DNA of 64,000 nucleotides from Tanypteryx hageni (taxonomy: Eukaryota > Arthropoda > Insecta > Odonata > Petaluridae), in contig CM054118.1 of NCBI GenBank assembly GCA_028673005.1, positions 6,722,410 through 6,786,409 of the forward strand. Reading direction: 5' to 3'. Shown here in pieces: positions 10,258 to 20,152 of the stretch (within the stretch, counting starts at the first letter, position 1; every line of letters starts with the position of its first letter). A program made the translations under genes and the position numbers. Under the pieces are notes generated by a model that saw only the letters and a program-made list of their open reading frames with translations, searched no databases and had not been told where the DNA came from.

Positions 10258-11570
10258 TTCCTTATGGGTCGCGTATTCATCATCGCTACCTTTCATATCT
10301 TGTCGATCCCTTCCCCTTGTACCATTATGGCACTTTATAATGCCAACTACTCCGTCACATACCGTCCTCAATCGCTTTTCCTTACCCATATTTTTCATTC
10401 CCTTCCCGTTTTCCGTCGCTCTTGGTCCTCGCTATTCTCCCGCATAACTTTTCCTTTTATCTGTTTTTTTTTTCTTTCCTTCTCCTCCACTGCAGTTCCC
10501 TTTTATTTATTTTATCCGCAGTATTCCCATTCCCTTCCTTCCTTCCTCCTCGCATATCGCTTCCTTGAGCTTCCCCCTACTCTCCTCTCTCTCTCTTAAT
10601 TCACTTTTTTCTCCTCTTGCCGCATTGAGGAAGAGAAAAATAATAAAAAAACCTCCCTTCCCCTTACGTGCCTGAGTTTCATCCTCTCCAGACTCGCTCG
10701 AATTCGGCGGAAAACAAAGACGAATATCTCCCACACCAATCTTTCTTCCTCTTTCCACTCGATTTCTATCTCGTTTTTCTTTCTTGCGGCCTACCTCTCG
10801 CTCCGATTTGGTCTATTCTCTATGTTTTTTGCTTCTCTCTTTCCTTCGTTCCTTTCTATCGCATTCCTTCTCTCCTTCACTTCTTTTACTTTTTCCTTGT
10901 CTGTCTCCCTCTCTCACCCTTTTGCCTCTTATTATCATCCATCTTTTCTCTACTTTACAAAATATTATTTATCGCTCTCAGTATTTATTCTCTTTCTCTC
11001 TTCTCTTTTACCTCTTCCCATCGTTACCGCTATCTTTCTCGCTTTTTTTCTCTTTATTTCCTTTTCTTTATCTACTCTTTCATTTTTATCTCTCCACATC
11101 TTTCTCTCTTTATCTCATTCCCCCTCTACATATCTCTTCTTAACTTTTCCCCATCTGTCTTCCTCATTTTCTCTCTCTTTTCATCTTTAGTTTCCATATT
11201 CTCTTTTTACTTTTCCTTTCTCCGTCTCCCTCCCCTTTCCCCTTTGCATCCTTTTCTCTATTACGTTCATCTCCATATCTCCCTCTCTCTTTTTTATCAT
11301 TATTTTTCTTTCTCTCTCTCTCTCTCCATCTCCCCACCTCATTTTTTCTCTACCTCTCTTTCTCTCTATCTTCCTCTTTGCCTCCGTCTCCCCCGTCCTT
11401 AAAAATTTCCTTCACATTTCTATCTTTCCATTCTAGGTTTCTCTTTTTCTCTCCATTTATCTCTTTTTTCATCTCTTTCTCCCCCCCTCCCCCCTTACCT
11501 CTTGCCGTTTCCTCCCGACCCTTCTGCTTCTCCCTCCCTCTTCTTCTTTCTTAGTTTTCTTAGTTTTTTG
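10258..11570. repeat. 1.3 kb polypyrimidine (CT-rich) tract
   Basis: The plus strand is dominated by C and T, with runs of CTCTCT, TTTCTC and CCCTTCC and few purines. It is not a clean tandem array. Several long open frames on both strands cross it, but their products are low-complexity (Ser/Leu/Phe on plus, Glu/Lys/Arg on minus) and are by-products of composition. Tracts of this kind recur at 26.2, 28.4, 43.2 and 51.6 kb. Confidence 0.8.
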
Positions 11571-12691
11571 CCAAACTATGTTTATGTGCATTTCAATCTA
11601 TGTACTTTTCTTATATGATCCTGTAAACCTTTAAATATTGCTATCAGTACGTTTCGCAGGTTTTTCACACACTCCTTCTTTTGTGGGTGTTTTCCTGCAG
11701 TGGGATTTTTACTAGAAAATAGTATTTTTGTTTTCCCATCTCTTTTTATTTCCAAAAATGCTAACATGGCGTTGTATTTATATAGTAATTTATTTTATGT
11801 AATATTTATTCTATTATTTTTCTTTGTTACTCCTGTTTGTAATTGACAATTGGTAGGATGGAAGAAGACTGTTAGTCTCAAACTCGCCCAAATAAAGACA
11901 AATATCTATTTATCTATGTATATCTATCTATATCTATGTATATTTATCTATATCTATATATATATATATGTATATATATATCCATCTGACATCCCACCAT
12001 TCCTTCCTCTACCTCTCCCCTCCTCTCTCTCTTCCTATTCCTTTCCTTCTCTCAATGTCTCCATATTTATTCCCCTTTTAATTCTCTTTTTCCTCCTCCT
12101 TTCTTCTCCTTCTCCTCAATCCTCACAGACCTTCTTACTTAAATTTTGTTCGCTCGTATTCCGTCAGCATTCTAGGAGATCGTCAGTTTCGAGCCAAAGT
12201 CTGAGTTTTTTTGGAGAAACCGGGGAAGGGTACAAATACACAGGATACGTACACATGTTTCGAATGGACTTGTGACGTTTTGAGAAACGTTCCTTTGGCT
12301 ATTTATTTTTTCTCCGAAAAAAAAACACTTCATCTCCCTTTCTCGAATCTCGGCTCTATATCTCCGGGACCTATTGATAGTGTTCCATTATCTCCTCCGG
12401 AAGGTTTTTCTTACTCCAAATCTGCTCTTTCTCCATTCCTCCTGTAGTGGATGGCTTCGATACAATACAATGGGTGACATTGGAGAGAGTAACGGGAAGG
12501 AATAGTACACAACGACGGAAGGATGGCTGCCAGTTTGTATGCGCAACATTTTCCGGCTCATAGTTCCCCTTTCAGAGTGTGGAAGATATATTTTTTGAAG
12601 ACGAATGCGGGGGACACTTAGAATTTTATCTTTTATTTTTGCATCTAGTAATCCAACTTGGTGATTTTGCTGAGTAGAATGGTTAGTATTC
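11571..12691. other. Non-coding stretch with a TATC/TATG microsatellite
   Basis: No gene is seen. A microsatellite of TATC and TATG/TA units lies at about 11905-11985, followed by a short CT-rich stretch (11990-12125). The rest is mixed-composition DNA without recognisable domains. Confidence 0.55.
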
Positions 12692-12699
12692 ACTTAGCT

Positions 12700-13318
12700 C
12701 AAGGGTTTCCACACATTTCAAAGCCGCGCCCTCCCTCAACTAAAAATCCTGTGTACGCTCCCCCTCTCTATACCATGTTCAATTCGAGTTGGACCTAAAA
12801 TTTCCATTAATTCGAGCGTATTAAGAAAAACTAACGCTACGCTCTACCCAAGCGTTCGGAAACCTGCGACATCTGAGTCGCATACGGTTCTTTAAATACT
12901 TCCGTGCAGGTCCCGATAGCAACTCTCCCTATTAAAATATCTAAAACTCTCCTGAATGAATTAATTGTTAATTAATGTTAATTATTTTAATAGGAATTAC
13001 AGAAAAATAAAAATATGAACGTGCTACCGGAAGATACGTTTTTTTACGAAGATATTCGCAAGTAAAACAACGGCAAGGTAAAGGATGGGACGATCACCCC
13101 ATAACCCCCTTAGGCTCCCCCAATAACTGGAGATCTTCTTATGTTGCGCGTTATTCATAGTTTGAAAAAGTGGCTCCAGAGAAATAGGTTACCGGCCCCT
13201 TCCCTGGCTACTTGGAGGCTAGAATTTTACGGCCTCATATTCTCAGCCTCGGGATTAGCATGGTTAAGCAGACAGTGATGTCAAACCTTGCGCGCGCCCG
13301 GCAGTTTAAAAACCGCTG
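12700..13318. mobile_element. Non-autonomous hAT-type DNA transposon
   Basis: The 619-base element starts with CAAGGGTTTCCACAC. Its right end, read inward on the other strand, is CAGCGGTTTTTAAACTGC. Both fit the hAT terminal pattern (CA, then a GGTT core, then an AAACT-like stretch). The flanks are ACTTAGCT (12692-12699) and ACTTAGCA (13319-13326), an 8-base duplication with one mismatch, the length expected for hAT. There is no transposase ORF inside, so it depends on a partner in trans. Subterminal regions are C-rich and G-rich (GCCGCGCCC and GCGCGCCCGG). Confidence 0.72.
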
Positions 13319-13455
13319 ACTTAGCATAACGCGGTTAATTAGCTTTCACTTAAAACTGTTTCCTAACATGGGTGCCGCAGCGCGATGGGTTGGCGCAGCT
13401 GATTATTATAGGTGCCGCGGAAAGGGTTCAATGAGTAAATCGATGATTTGGAATT

Positions 13456-13456
<1 letters not shown>

Positions 13457-13515
<59 letters not shown>
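13457..13515. repeat. (GT)n(TA)n microsatellite
   Basis: Four GT units are followed by about 26 TA units that run straight into the Tigger-type terminus at 13516. Open frames encoding Ile-Tyr repeats through it are artefacts. Confidence 0.95.
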
Positions 13516-13518
<3 letters not shown>

Positions 13519-13604
13519 TGAAACCTGGGTTATACTTAGTTCAAGGGACCGAACATATATATACACAGTGAAATCTGGGTTATACTTAGTTCAAGGGACC
13601 GAAA
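13516..13604 (+). repeat. Duplicated Tigger/pogo terminal repeat
   Basis: Two near-identical segments start at 13516 and 13566, each beginning CAGTGAAAYCTGGGTTATAC and running for about 39 bases. The sequence is of the Tigger/pogo terminal type. Only the outer copy is preceded by TA, the target dinucleotide of this superfamily; it sits in the (TA)n tract. The transposase relic at 13793-14880 lies inside, so this is the element's 3' end. Confidence 0.7.
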
Positions 13605-13792
13605 AAAAATACGTATAACTCAGTTGATGGTTAAATAAGATCGACATATGAAGATTAAACCAGACTTTTGGTGATTTCGTGAAAGGCATATATTTATAGA
13701 GCAAAAATAAACAAAATATCTCACAACCAAAAACTCTCACTCGCTGATGTAGCACTCACAATCAGCACACGTGATTTAAAAAAAATACTCTT

Positions 13793-14880
13793 TCAACAAA
13801 TTACATTTTCAAGTTGATTTGCTATGGAAATAATCTCCTCTTGACTCTCAAAAGAGGAAATGAAGTGCTTCACCACTTCCATACTAGTCTGAAATATACT
13901 CACCAAGGCTGGCGCAAACAGCGACATCATCATGGAAATGAATGAAGTCCTCAAACGAGCATTCTGTTGACCAACTCTCGGGTGGCTCCACATAATCGGG
14001 TACATCATCGTCATCGGGATTATGCTGCCCATCAAAAACAAATCCTGCATTACGGAAGCACCTCTTTATCGTAGAAGGCTGGACTGCATTCCAAGCGGAG
14101 GCAATGAAGTGCATTGCCTGAATAAGAAAATCACAATTTCAGACAATTTAGAAACCAAAGTTCATGAAGTGAGGAAGTTACTGATCACTGCAGCAATGTG
14201 TCTTACATGAAGGACACTGAGTTGTGGGCGTTTTTTCTCCTGGCTCGCTTCTAGCAGGGAGGCAGTATATTGAACCAAAATTTTGCGGTAATGTGCCTTT
14301 AGATTGGCAATTACGCCCAAGTCAAGTAGCTGCAGCTTGCTAGTGGTGTTAGGGAAGAAAAGTCGAGGCGGATATGGGAGAAACCTTGAAAATTGTGAGC
14401 AGTACAGTTGTCCCAGCAATTTAGAATTTTTCGTTTTTCCTTGCGCATTCTACCATTTAAATCCATCGGCCACTTTTTCATCACACTGCTCGTCATCCAA
14501 GCCTTGCTATTTGCGGTGTAATCTGTAGGAAATGTCCTCACGTTTTTGAAACATCGAGGCTTAGTAGATTTGCCGATAATAAGCGGCCGGCACTTGACTG
14601 TTCCATCTGAATTGCAAGCAAACGTTGCTTGCTCTTTTTCCCCCCATGACAAGTATCCATATTTTCTGCCAATGTGCGACTTGGAATGAAATTGTACAAA
14701 AGTCTTGTTTCATCTATGTTGTAAATATCGGATGGCCTGTATCCCGCAATCAACATGCACAACTGTTTTTCCTTCCAAAAGGCTGCACAAACATTGTCAA
14801 ACGAACTTGACTCCCCCGAAATCATGCGTCAAGTGATGCCATGCCTTTCTTTAAATCTTTGCAGCCAACCTTGTGAAGCC
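13793..14880 (-). pseudogene. Tigger/pogo-type (CENP-B related) transposase relic
   Basis: This is a cut-and-paste DDE transposase of the Tc1/mariner superfamily, pogo branch. Reading on the minus strand, the DNA-binding end GWLQRFKERHGI is visible near 14879-14840. It is followed by ISGESSS and the first catalytic Asp in YNIDETRL (14714-14712). The second is in NCWDNCTAH (14412-14410), after a short frameshift. The third is in LQLLDLGVI (14323-14321), where DLG replaces the usual DQG. A C-terminal domain with ALHFIASAWNAV and an acidic stretch (about 14114-13884) completes it. Several frameshifts and stops break it. The N-terminal helix-turn-helix region and the other terminal repeat are missing because the CT-rich array begins at 14890. 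Confidence 0.85.
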
Positions 14881-14889
14881 TGAAATTCC

Positions 14890-16587
14890 TCACTTACATT
14901 CTCTCTCTCTGTCATTCTCTCTCTGCCATCCTTTCTCTCTGCCATACTTTCTCTCTGTCATCCTTTCTCTCTGCCATTCTTATTCAGTCATTTACTCTCT
15001 GTCATTCTCTCTCATTCTCCCTCTGTCATTCCCTCTCTCTGTCATCCTCTCTCGCTGTCATTCTCCCTCTGCCATTCTCTCTATGCCATTCTCTCTCTTT
15101 GTCATTCTCCATCTGTCATTCTCTCTCTGCCATACTCGTTCTGCCATTCTCTCTGTCATTCTCTCTCTTTCATTTTCCATTCTATCATTCTCTCGGTCAT
15201 TCTCTCTCCGTCATCTTTTCTCTTATTATCTCTTTCTCTGTCATTCTCTCTCGCTCTTTCATTCTATCACTCTCTGGCATTCTTTGTCTCTCTGTCATTC
15301 TCTCTGTCATTCTCACTGTCATTCTCTCTCTCTGTCATTCTCTCTCTGTCATTCTCTCGCTCTGCCATTCTATCTCTCTCTGTCATTCTCTCTGTAATTC
15401 TCTCTATCATTCTCTCTGTCATTCTCCGTCATCTTTACTCTTATTCTCTCTTTCTCTGTAAATCTCTCTCTCTCTCTGTCATTCTCTCTCTCTGTCATTC
15501 TCTCTCTCTGTCATTCTATTTCTCTCTGGCATTCTATCTCTCTCTGTAATTCTCTTTCTCTGTCATTCTATCTCTGTCATTCAATCTCTGTCATTCTATC
15601 TCTGTCATTCTCTCTCTCTCTTTCATTCCCCATCTCTCTGTCATTATATCTCTCTCTGTCATTCTCTCTTTCTCTGTCATTCTCTCTGTCATTCTCTCTC
15701 TCTGTCATTCCATCTCTATCCGGCATTCTATCTCTCTGTAATTCTCTCTCTCTGTCATTCTCTCTCTGTCATTCTCTCTATGTCATTCTCTCTCTGTCAT
15801 TCTCTCCCTCTCTTTCATTCCCCATCTCTCTGTCATTATATCTCTCTCTGTCATTCTCTCTTTCTCTATCATTCTCTCTATCTGTCATTCCATCTCTATC
15901 CGGCATTCTATCTCTCTCTGTAATTCTCTCTATCTGTCATTCTATCTCTGTCATTCTAACTCTGTCATTCTCTCTCTGCCATTCTCTCTATGCCATTCTC
16001 TCTCTCTGTCGTTCTCCCTCTGTCATTCTCTCTCTGTCATTCTCTCTCTGTTTTTCTCTCTCTTTCATTCTCCATCTCTCTATTATTCTCTCTGTCATTC
16101 TCTTTCCGTCATCTTTTCTCTTATTCTCTCTTTCACTCTGTCATTCTCTATCTCTGTCATTCTCTCGCTCTGTCATTCTATCTCTCTCTGGCATTCTATC
16201 TGTCATTATCTCTGTAATTCTCTCTGTCATTCTCTCTGTCATTCTCTCTGTCATTCTCTCTGTCATTCTCTCTGTCATTCTCTCTCTCTCTTTCATTCCC
16301 CATCTCTCTATCATTCTATCTCTCTCTGTCATTCTTTCTCTCTGTCAGTCTCTCTCTCTCTCTGTGCCATTCTCTCTCTCTATGTCATTCCCTTTTGCCA
16401 TTCTCTCTCTGTCGTTTTCTCTCTGTCATTCTCTGTCATTCTCTCTATGTCATTCTCTCTCTTTGTCTCTCTGTTATTCTCTCTCTTTGTCTACTCTGTC
16501 ATTATATCTCTCTCTGTTGTTCTCTCTCTCTGTCATTCTTTCTCTCTCTGTAATTCTCTTTCTTTTTTTCCTTTTCCTTCCTTTCCA
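14890..16587 (+). repeat. 1.7 kb degenerate array of TCTCTCTGTCATTC-like units
   Basis: More than a hundred repetitions of a short unit built from (CT)n followed by GTCATTC, GCCATTC or GTAATTC are packed head to tail. The unit length varies with the number of CT steps, and some blocks repeat at a higher order (for example ATTCTATCTCTCTC and CATTCCCCATCTCTC). It directly abuts the Tigger relic on one side and the start of a LINE ORF (ATG at 16589) on the other. Long Ser/Leu/Cys/His-rich open frames on the plus strand and Met-Thr-Glu-Arg repeats on the minus strand are artefacts of the array. Confidence 0.93.
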
Positions 16588-16588
16588 T

Positions 16589-16967
16589 ATGGCTAATCTG
16601 ACAATATTCTACTTTAATGCGCAGTCATTAGCCGCCAGTTTTCATGAATTTAATGTCTTTTTAGCAAGAACCTTTTCCAACTTATAGCTAAATCCGAATC
16701 GTGGCTTCAGCCGATGTTGAAAGACTACTTACTATACCGAAGAGATGGAGGGAAAAGACGGAGGTGGGATGTCTGTATATGTACATCATAGCTTGTCAGC
16801 CCGCAATCTCTGGGCATTATTACCCACTTACTCTTTCCGACCTGAATATTTGCTGTTAGAATTCATTTGTTAAAGGAGTAAAAGTCTTTTTACGGTAGTC
16901 TATCGACCAGCAAAGATTAGTTTTTTCAAGGATTTGGAAAACGACTTGTTTCCTTTCATACCACTCT
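16589..16967 (+). pseudogene. LINE endonuclease, N-terminal half
   Basis: The translation opens with an apurinic-endonuclease-like first strand (MANLTIFYFNAQSL) typical of Jockey, CR1 and related LINEs. A GGMSVYVHHSL block follows after a stop at 16685-16687 and a frame change. The end, around FKDLENDLFPFIPL, joins in sense to YDNIIIAGDVN at 20153-20190. This shows that the gap between them is an insertion. The endonuclease nicks DNA to prime reverse transcription. This copy has stops and cannot function. Confidence 0.75.
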
Positions 16968-16975
16968 CATCATCA

Positions 16976-19929
16976 TCATATGTAGTCTGTCCATAGACAG
17001 GTCCGTGAATATTCATGGTTAAACCTGGTTCTGCATATACTCCTATTTTCCGCTGGTTTTTTCATATCTTGATAGCTCTCTTTCCCTTTCAAATCGTCTA
17101 TCAACTGAAATCTTTTCCTACCTCTTTCCCTTCTTCCATTTAGTTTTCCTTCTAATACGTCTTTAATCATACTCTCTCTTCTCAGATAATGTCCAACCCA
17201 GTTTGCCTCCCTCGTTCTAATAGTCTGTATAATCATTCGCTTCTCTCCTACTCTTCGTAGCACTTCATCATTTTTCGTCCTATCCGTCCATTTCATTTTC
17301 AGCATTCTCCTCCAACTCGACATTTCAAAGCTTTCCAAGTGTTTGACGTAATTTTTCTTTATCGTCCATGTTTCTGCCCCGCACAAAGATATACTTTATA
17401 CATAGCATTTTATAAAATTCTTGCGGATATCTTCCCTTATATAACCCTATTTCTCTGAAAGCCGATTTTGCTTTTCCTATTCTAGTCCTGATCTCATCCG
17501 TACATTTTACTTCTGCTGTTATGATGCTTCCAAGGTATTTTCAGTTTAAAACTTGTTTTAAAGGCTTTCCTCCAATACTTATGTTCAGCTTCTATTATTT
17601 GACCGATACTCGATTGACCTTGGATTTTTTGTATGTATTTCCATAGCGTATTTCTACCTTTCTTGCTAGAAGTACTTAATTATCCGCATATTTTACTGTT
17701 CTTATAACCTTTCTTCCAATTTTCAAATCTCCTTTGCTATCAAACGCTTCTTGCTTTAGACTTGCTCCATATATATGGAATAGGGGTGGCGATAGGCAGC
17801 AGCCCTGTCTTACTCCTCTACCGATATTTACTCCCCAGGTGTCCGAATTCTCCAACCTGACTTTTACAACTTGATACGCATATAGATTCCTGATCAGTCT
17901 CCTCTCTTTCCAGTCTGCACCTATATACTTTAATATCTTCATCAACATTACCCAATTTACTCGATCAAAGGCCTTCTACCAGTCTACGAAACATACGCAT
18001 ATATCTTGGCTGTACTCAATTGCCCTTTCTGATATAATTCTAAATACCCCAATCGCATCTCTAGTTTCTAGTCCTTTTCTAAAACCGAATTGATCTCTTC
18101 CTAGCATTTCTTCTGCCTTTTTTTCCAGTCTTTTATGAGAATCCTCCTGATGATCTTCGATGTGTGTGACAGAAAGCTTACCGTTCTGTAGTCTTTATGC
18201 TGCATTTTCTTTGACTTCTTCTTTAGAGGGATCATTGTTATTTCTAGGAAATCCCGAGGCCACTCTTTCGTGTTGTAAAGGTTATTAATTATTGTCGTGA
18301 TTGCTTTTAGTTCTTCTGCTCCCGTGACAGTATCTCAGCCGGTATTCCATCGCTGCCTGTGGCTTTCCCCTTCTTTAGTTCCACTATCGCTTTTTCTAAT
18401 TCTCCCTCCATAATACTAGGTCCTAAGTTGTCTTCTTCAATGTTTTCCTTATCTTCCAGTTCAATTTTTGCAGCTCCTGTCTCTTTGCTGTATAATTCCT
18501 TAATATATTCTTCCCATACCTGTGCTACATCCTTTGTTTCTGAGACTATCTTCCCATCCGTATTCATAATTCCTTTACCACGAATTCCATTCGACTTCTT
18601 TTCTTCTTTCCAGTGACCTAGCGTACATCATATCGTACCGTCCTAATTTCTCTATTTGTTGTATTTCATCATCACATTTTTCTTTTATCCAATTTTCTCT
18701 AGCTTTATCTGTTACCCTTCTCAACTCATTGTTTATACGTCTTTAGTTGGCTCTACCTTCTTCTTGGTTAACATTTTTTCATTTTCGTCTATCATCCATT
18801 TTCTCCAGCATTTCCTTAGTGATCCATGATTTTCTTCTCGTTTCCCAATCTCGTTATCCAAGGTATCCTTGATACTTGTTTTAATTTTTCCCATTCTATA
18901 TCCACGGTCTTTGGTTTGTTTTCCAAATTTCTTAGGCGATCTTCCAACTTCATGCTGACTACATCTTGCCCTTTTTTCTGTATTTCTCGGTTCCATGTCT
19001 GTCTTTCTCTTCTCGTTTTTCTTATTTGTTTGAGATTTGTACTTACGTCGACTATTAGAAGGCTGTGATCTGAATCAATATCTGCTCCTGGTAATGCCTT
19101 GGCGGTCTTTATACTGTTCCTGAATCTTTGTTTTTCTAAGATGTAATCTATTTGGCATCTCATCTCATCTCTCATCTCTTCTGGGCTTTTTCAGGTGTAT
19201 AACCTTCGTTTATGGGTTTAGAACCATGTATTAGTCACTACAAGGTCATTATTGATGCATAATTCTACCAGTTTTTCCCCTCCTCGGTTTCTCTTTGCAA
19301 GTTCGTATTGCCCGACAACATTTTCTTCCTGACCTTCTCCGACTATGCTGTTCCAATCTCCCATTATTACGCAGTAAACCTTTCCTCTTCCGTCTTATTC
19401 GTAAATGTCATTAATTTGCTCTTAAATACCCTCGATTTCTTCATCTTCATGAGCTGATGTTGGCATCTGGATTATCAGAATGTCCTCTGGAACTTCTTTT
19501 GGCTTTATTGCCATCAGTCTATTGTTCGTTGCTATTATCTTTGTCACGCTTTTCATCATATCGTTCCTAAGTACCAGAGCTACTCCCCTTTGCCCACTAT
19601 TTTCTCCAGAGGAAACTACCGTGAAGTCTTCCGAGTCAAACTGGCCTCCTACCCACCTAGTTTTGCTCAGTTCTATAATGTCAATTATTTCTTCTCATTT
19701 CTTATTTCAAGTTCTCTAGCTGTCCTGCGTTTCTCATAGTTCTTACGTTCCATATGCCTATTCGTAAATTACTTTCGACAAATGTTTTCCTCAAGGTAGT
19801 CCCCGCCCGGAGATCCGATTGGAGGACTATTTTACCTCCGGATTTTTTTACCTCTAGAGAACTCATATTATCCAACCTTATAATTATTACTAGGGATTGT
19901 AATGTGGTAGTTTCCATCTTAATTTCCAC
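16976..19929 (-). pseudogene. LINE endonuclease-reverse transcriptase, multiply disrupted
   Basis: The endonuclease starts with RIGIWNVRTMRNAGQLENLK (about 19760-19700), the craniofacial-development-protein-2-like type. The linker region lies around 19175-18733. RT blocks: ATGSDGIPAEIL (about 18355-18310), GRGVRQGCCLSPPLF (about 17825-17780), and the catalytic box at 17690-17679, which reads YADN followed by a stop instead of YADD. The C-terminus (17386-16976) has GAETWTIKKN and EANWVGHYLRR. It is more decayed than copy 1, with at least six breaks, and cannot support its own movement. Confidence 0.83.
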
Positions 19930-20078
19930 ATCGCAATACTGTAGCCGTTCAAATCGTCCCGATCACGCCTACAGCTGTATTGGATATAGACCCAACCAAC
20001 ATCATTTGTTTTCGGCTATATACCATACTGACAGTACTGCTGCCTACTGCCAGGCACCGATGAGAGCTTATTTAAAAT

Positions 20079-20151
20079 AAAACCTCCATTCGCGGGGTTT
20101 GAATCCCGGAACTTTGTGATGGGAAGCCGACACGCTAACCTCTACACCACA
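20079..20151 (-). repeat. tRNA-like head with pol III box A and box B
   Basis: On the minus strand the sequence begins TTGTGGTGTAGAGGTTAGCG, which contains a good box A match (TGGTGTAGAGG). About 40 bases later comes GGGATTCAAACCCCG, a box B/T-arm match with one change. The anticodon-arm region (TTCCCAT loop-like) does not pair well, so this is not a functional tRNA gene. It forms the very 5' end of the LINE insertion, directly against the flanking duplication. It is either a tRNA-derived SINE head fused to the LINE or a natural part of the LINE's 5' region. Confidence 0.6.
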
Positions 20152-20152
20152 A

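Larger units (their letters stand above)
16968..20151 (-). mobile_element. Near-complete inverted LINE (copy 2 of the family at 1141) with tRNA-like 5' end
   Basis: On the minus strand the order is: a tRNA-like head (20151-20079), an untranslated segment, an endonuclease domain (from about 19929), a linker, an RT, and an ATG-repeat tail (about 16968-16980). The family is the same as copy 1 at 1141-2941, with the same GRGVRQGCCLSP and KANWVGH blocks, but this copy keeps the endonuclease. It inserted into the Jockey/CR1-like LINE, so it is younger than its host. The flanking ACTCT on both sides is the likely target-site duplication. Confidence 0.82.

Noticed and set aside
10668..11402. A 244-codon Ser/Leu/Phe-rich open frame
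   Set aside because: It lies wholly in the polypyrimidine tract, three overlapping frames are open, and no domain is visible.
14873..16687. Several long open frames (up to 174 codons) on the plus strand and Met-Thr-Glu-Arg repeat frames on the minus strand
   Set aside because: They are translations of the CT-rich tandem array. Only the last 33 codons of one frame (from 16589) are real LINE sequence.
20079..20151. A functional tRNA gene
   Set aside because: The anticodon stem does not pair and the acceptor stem is poor. It is a tRNA-derived repeat.
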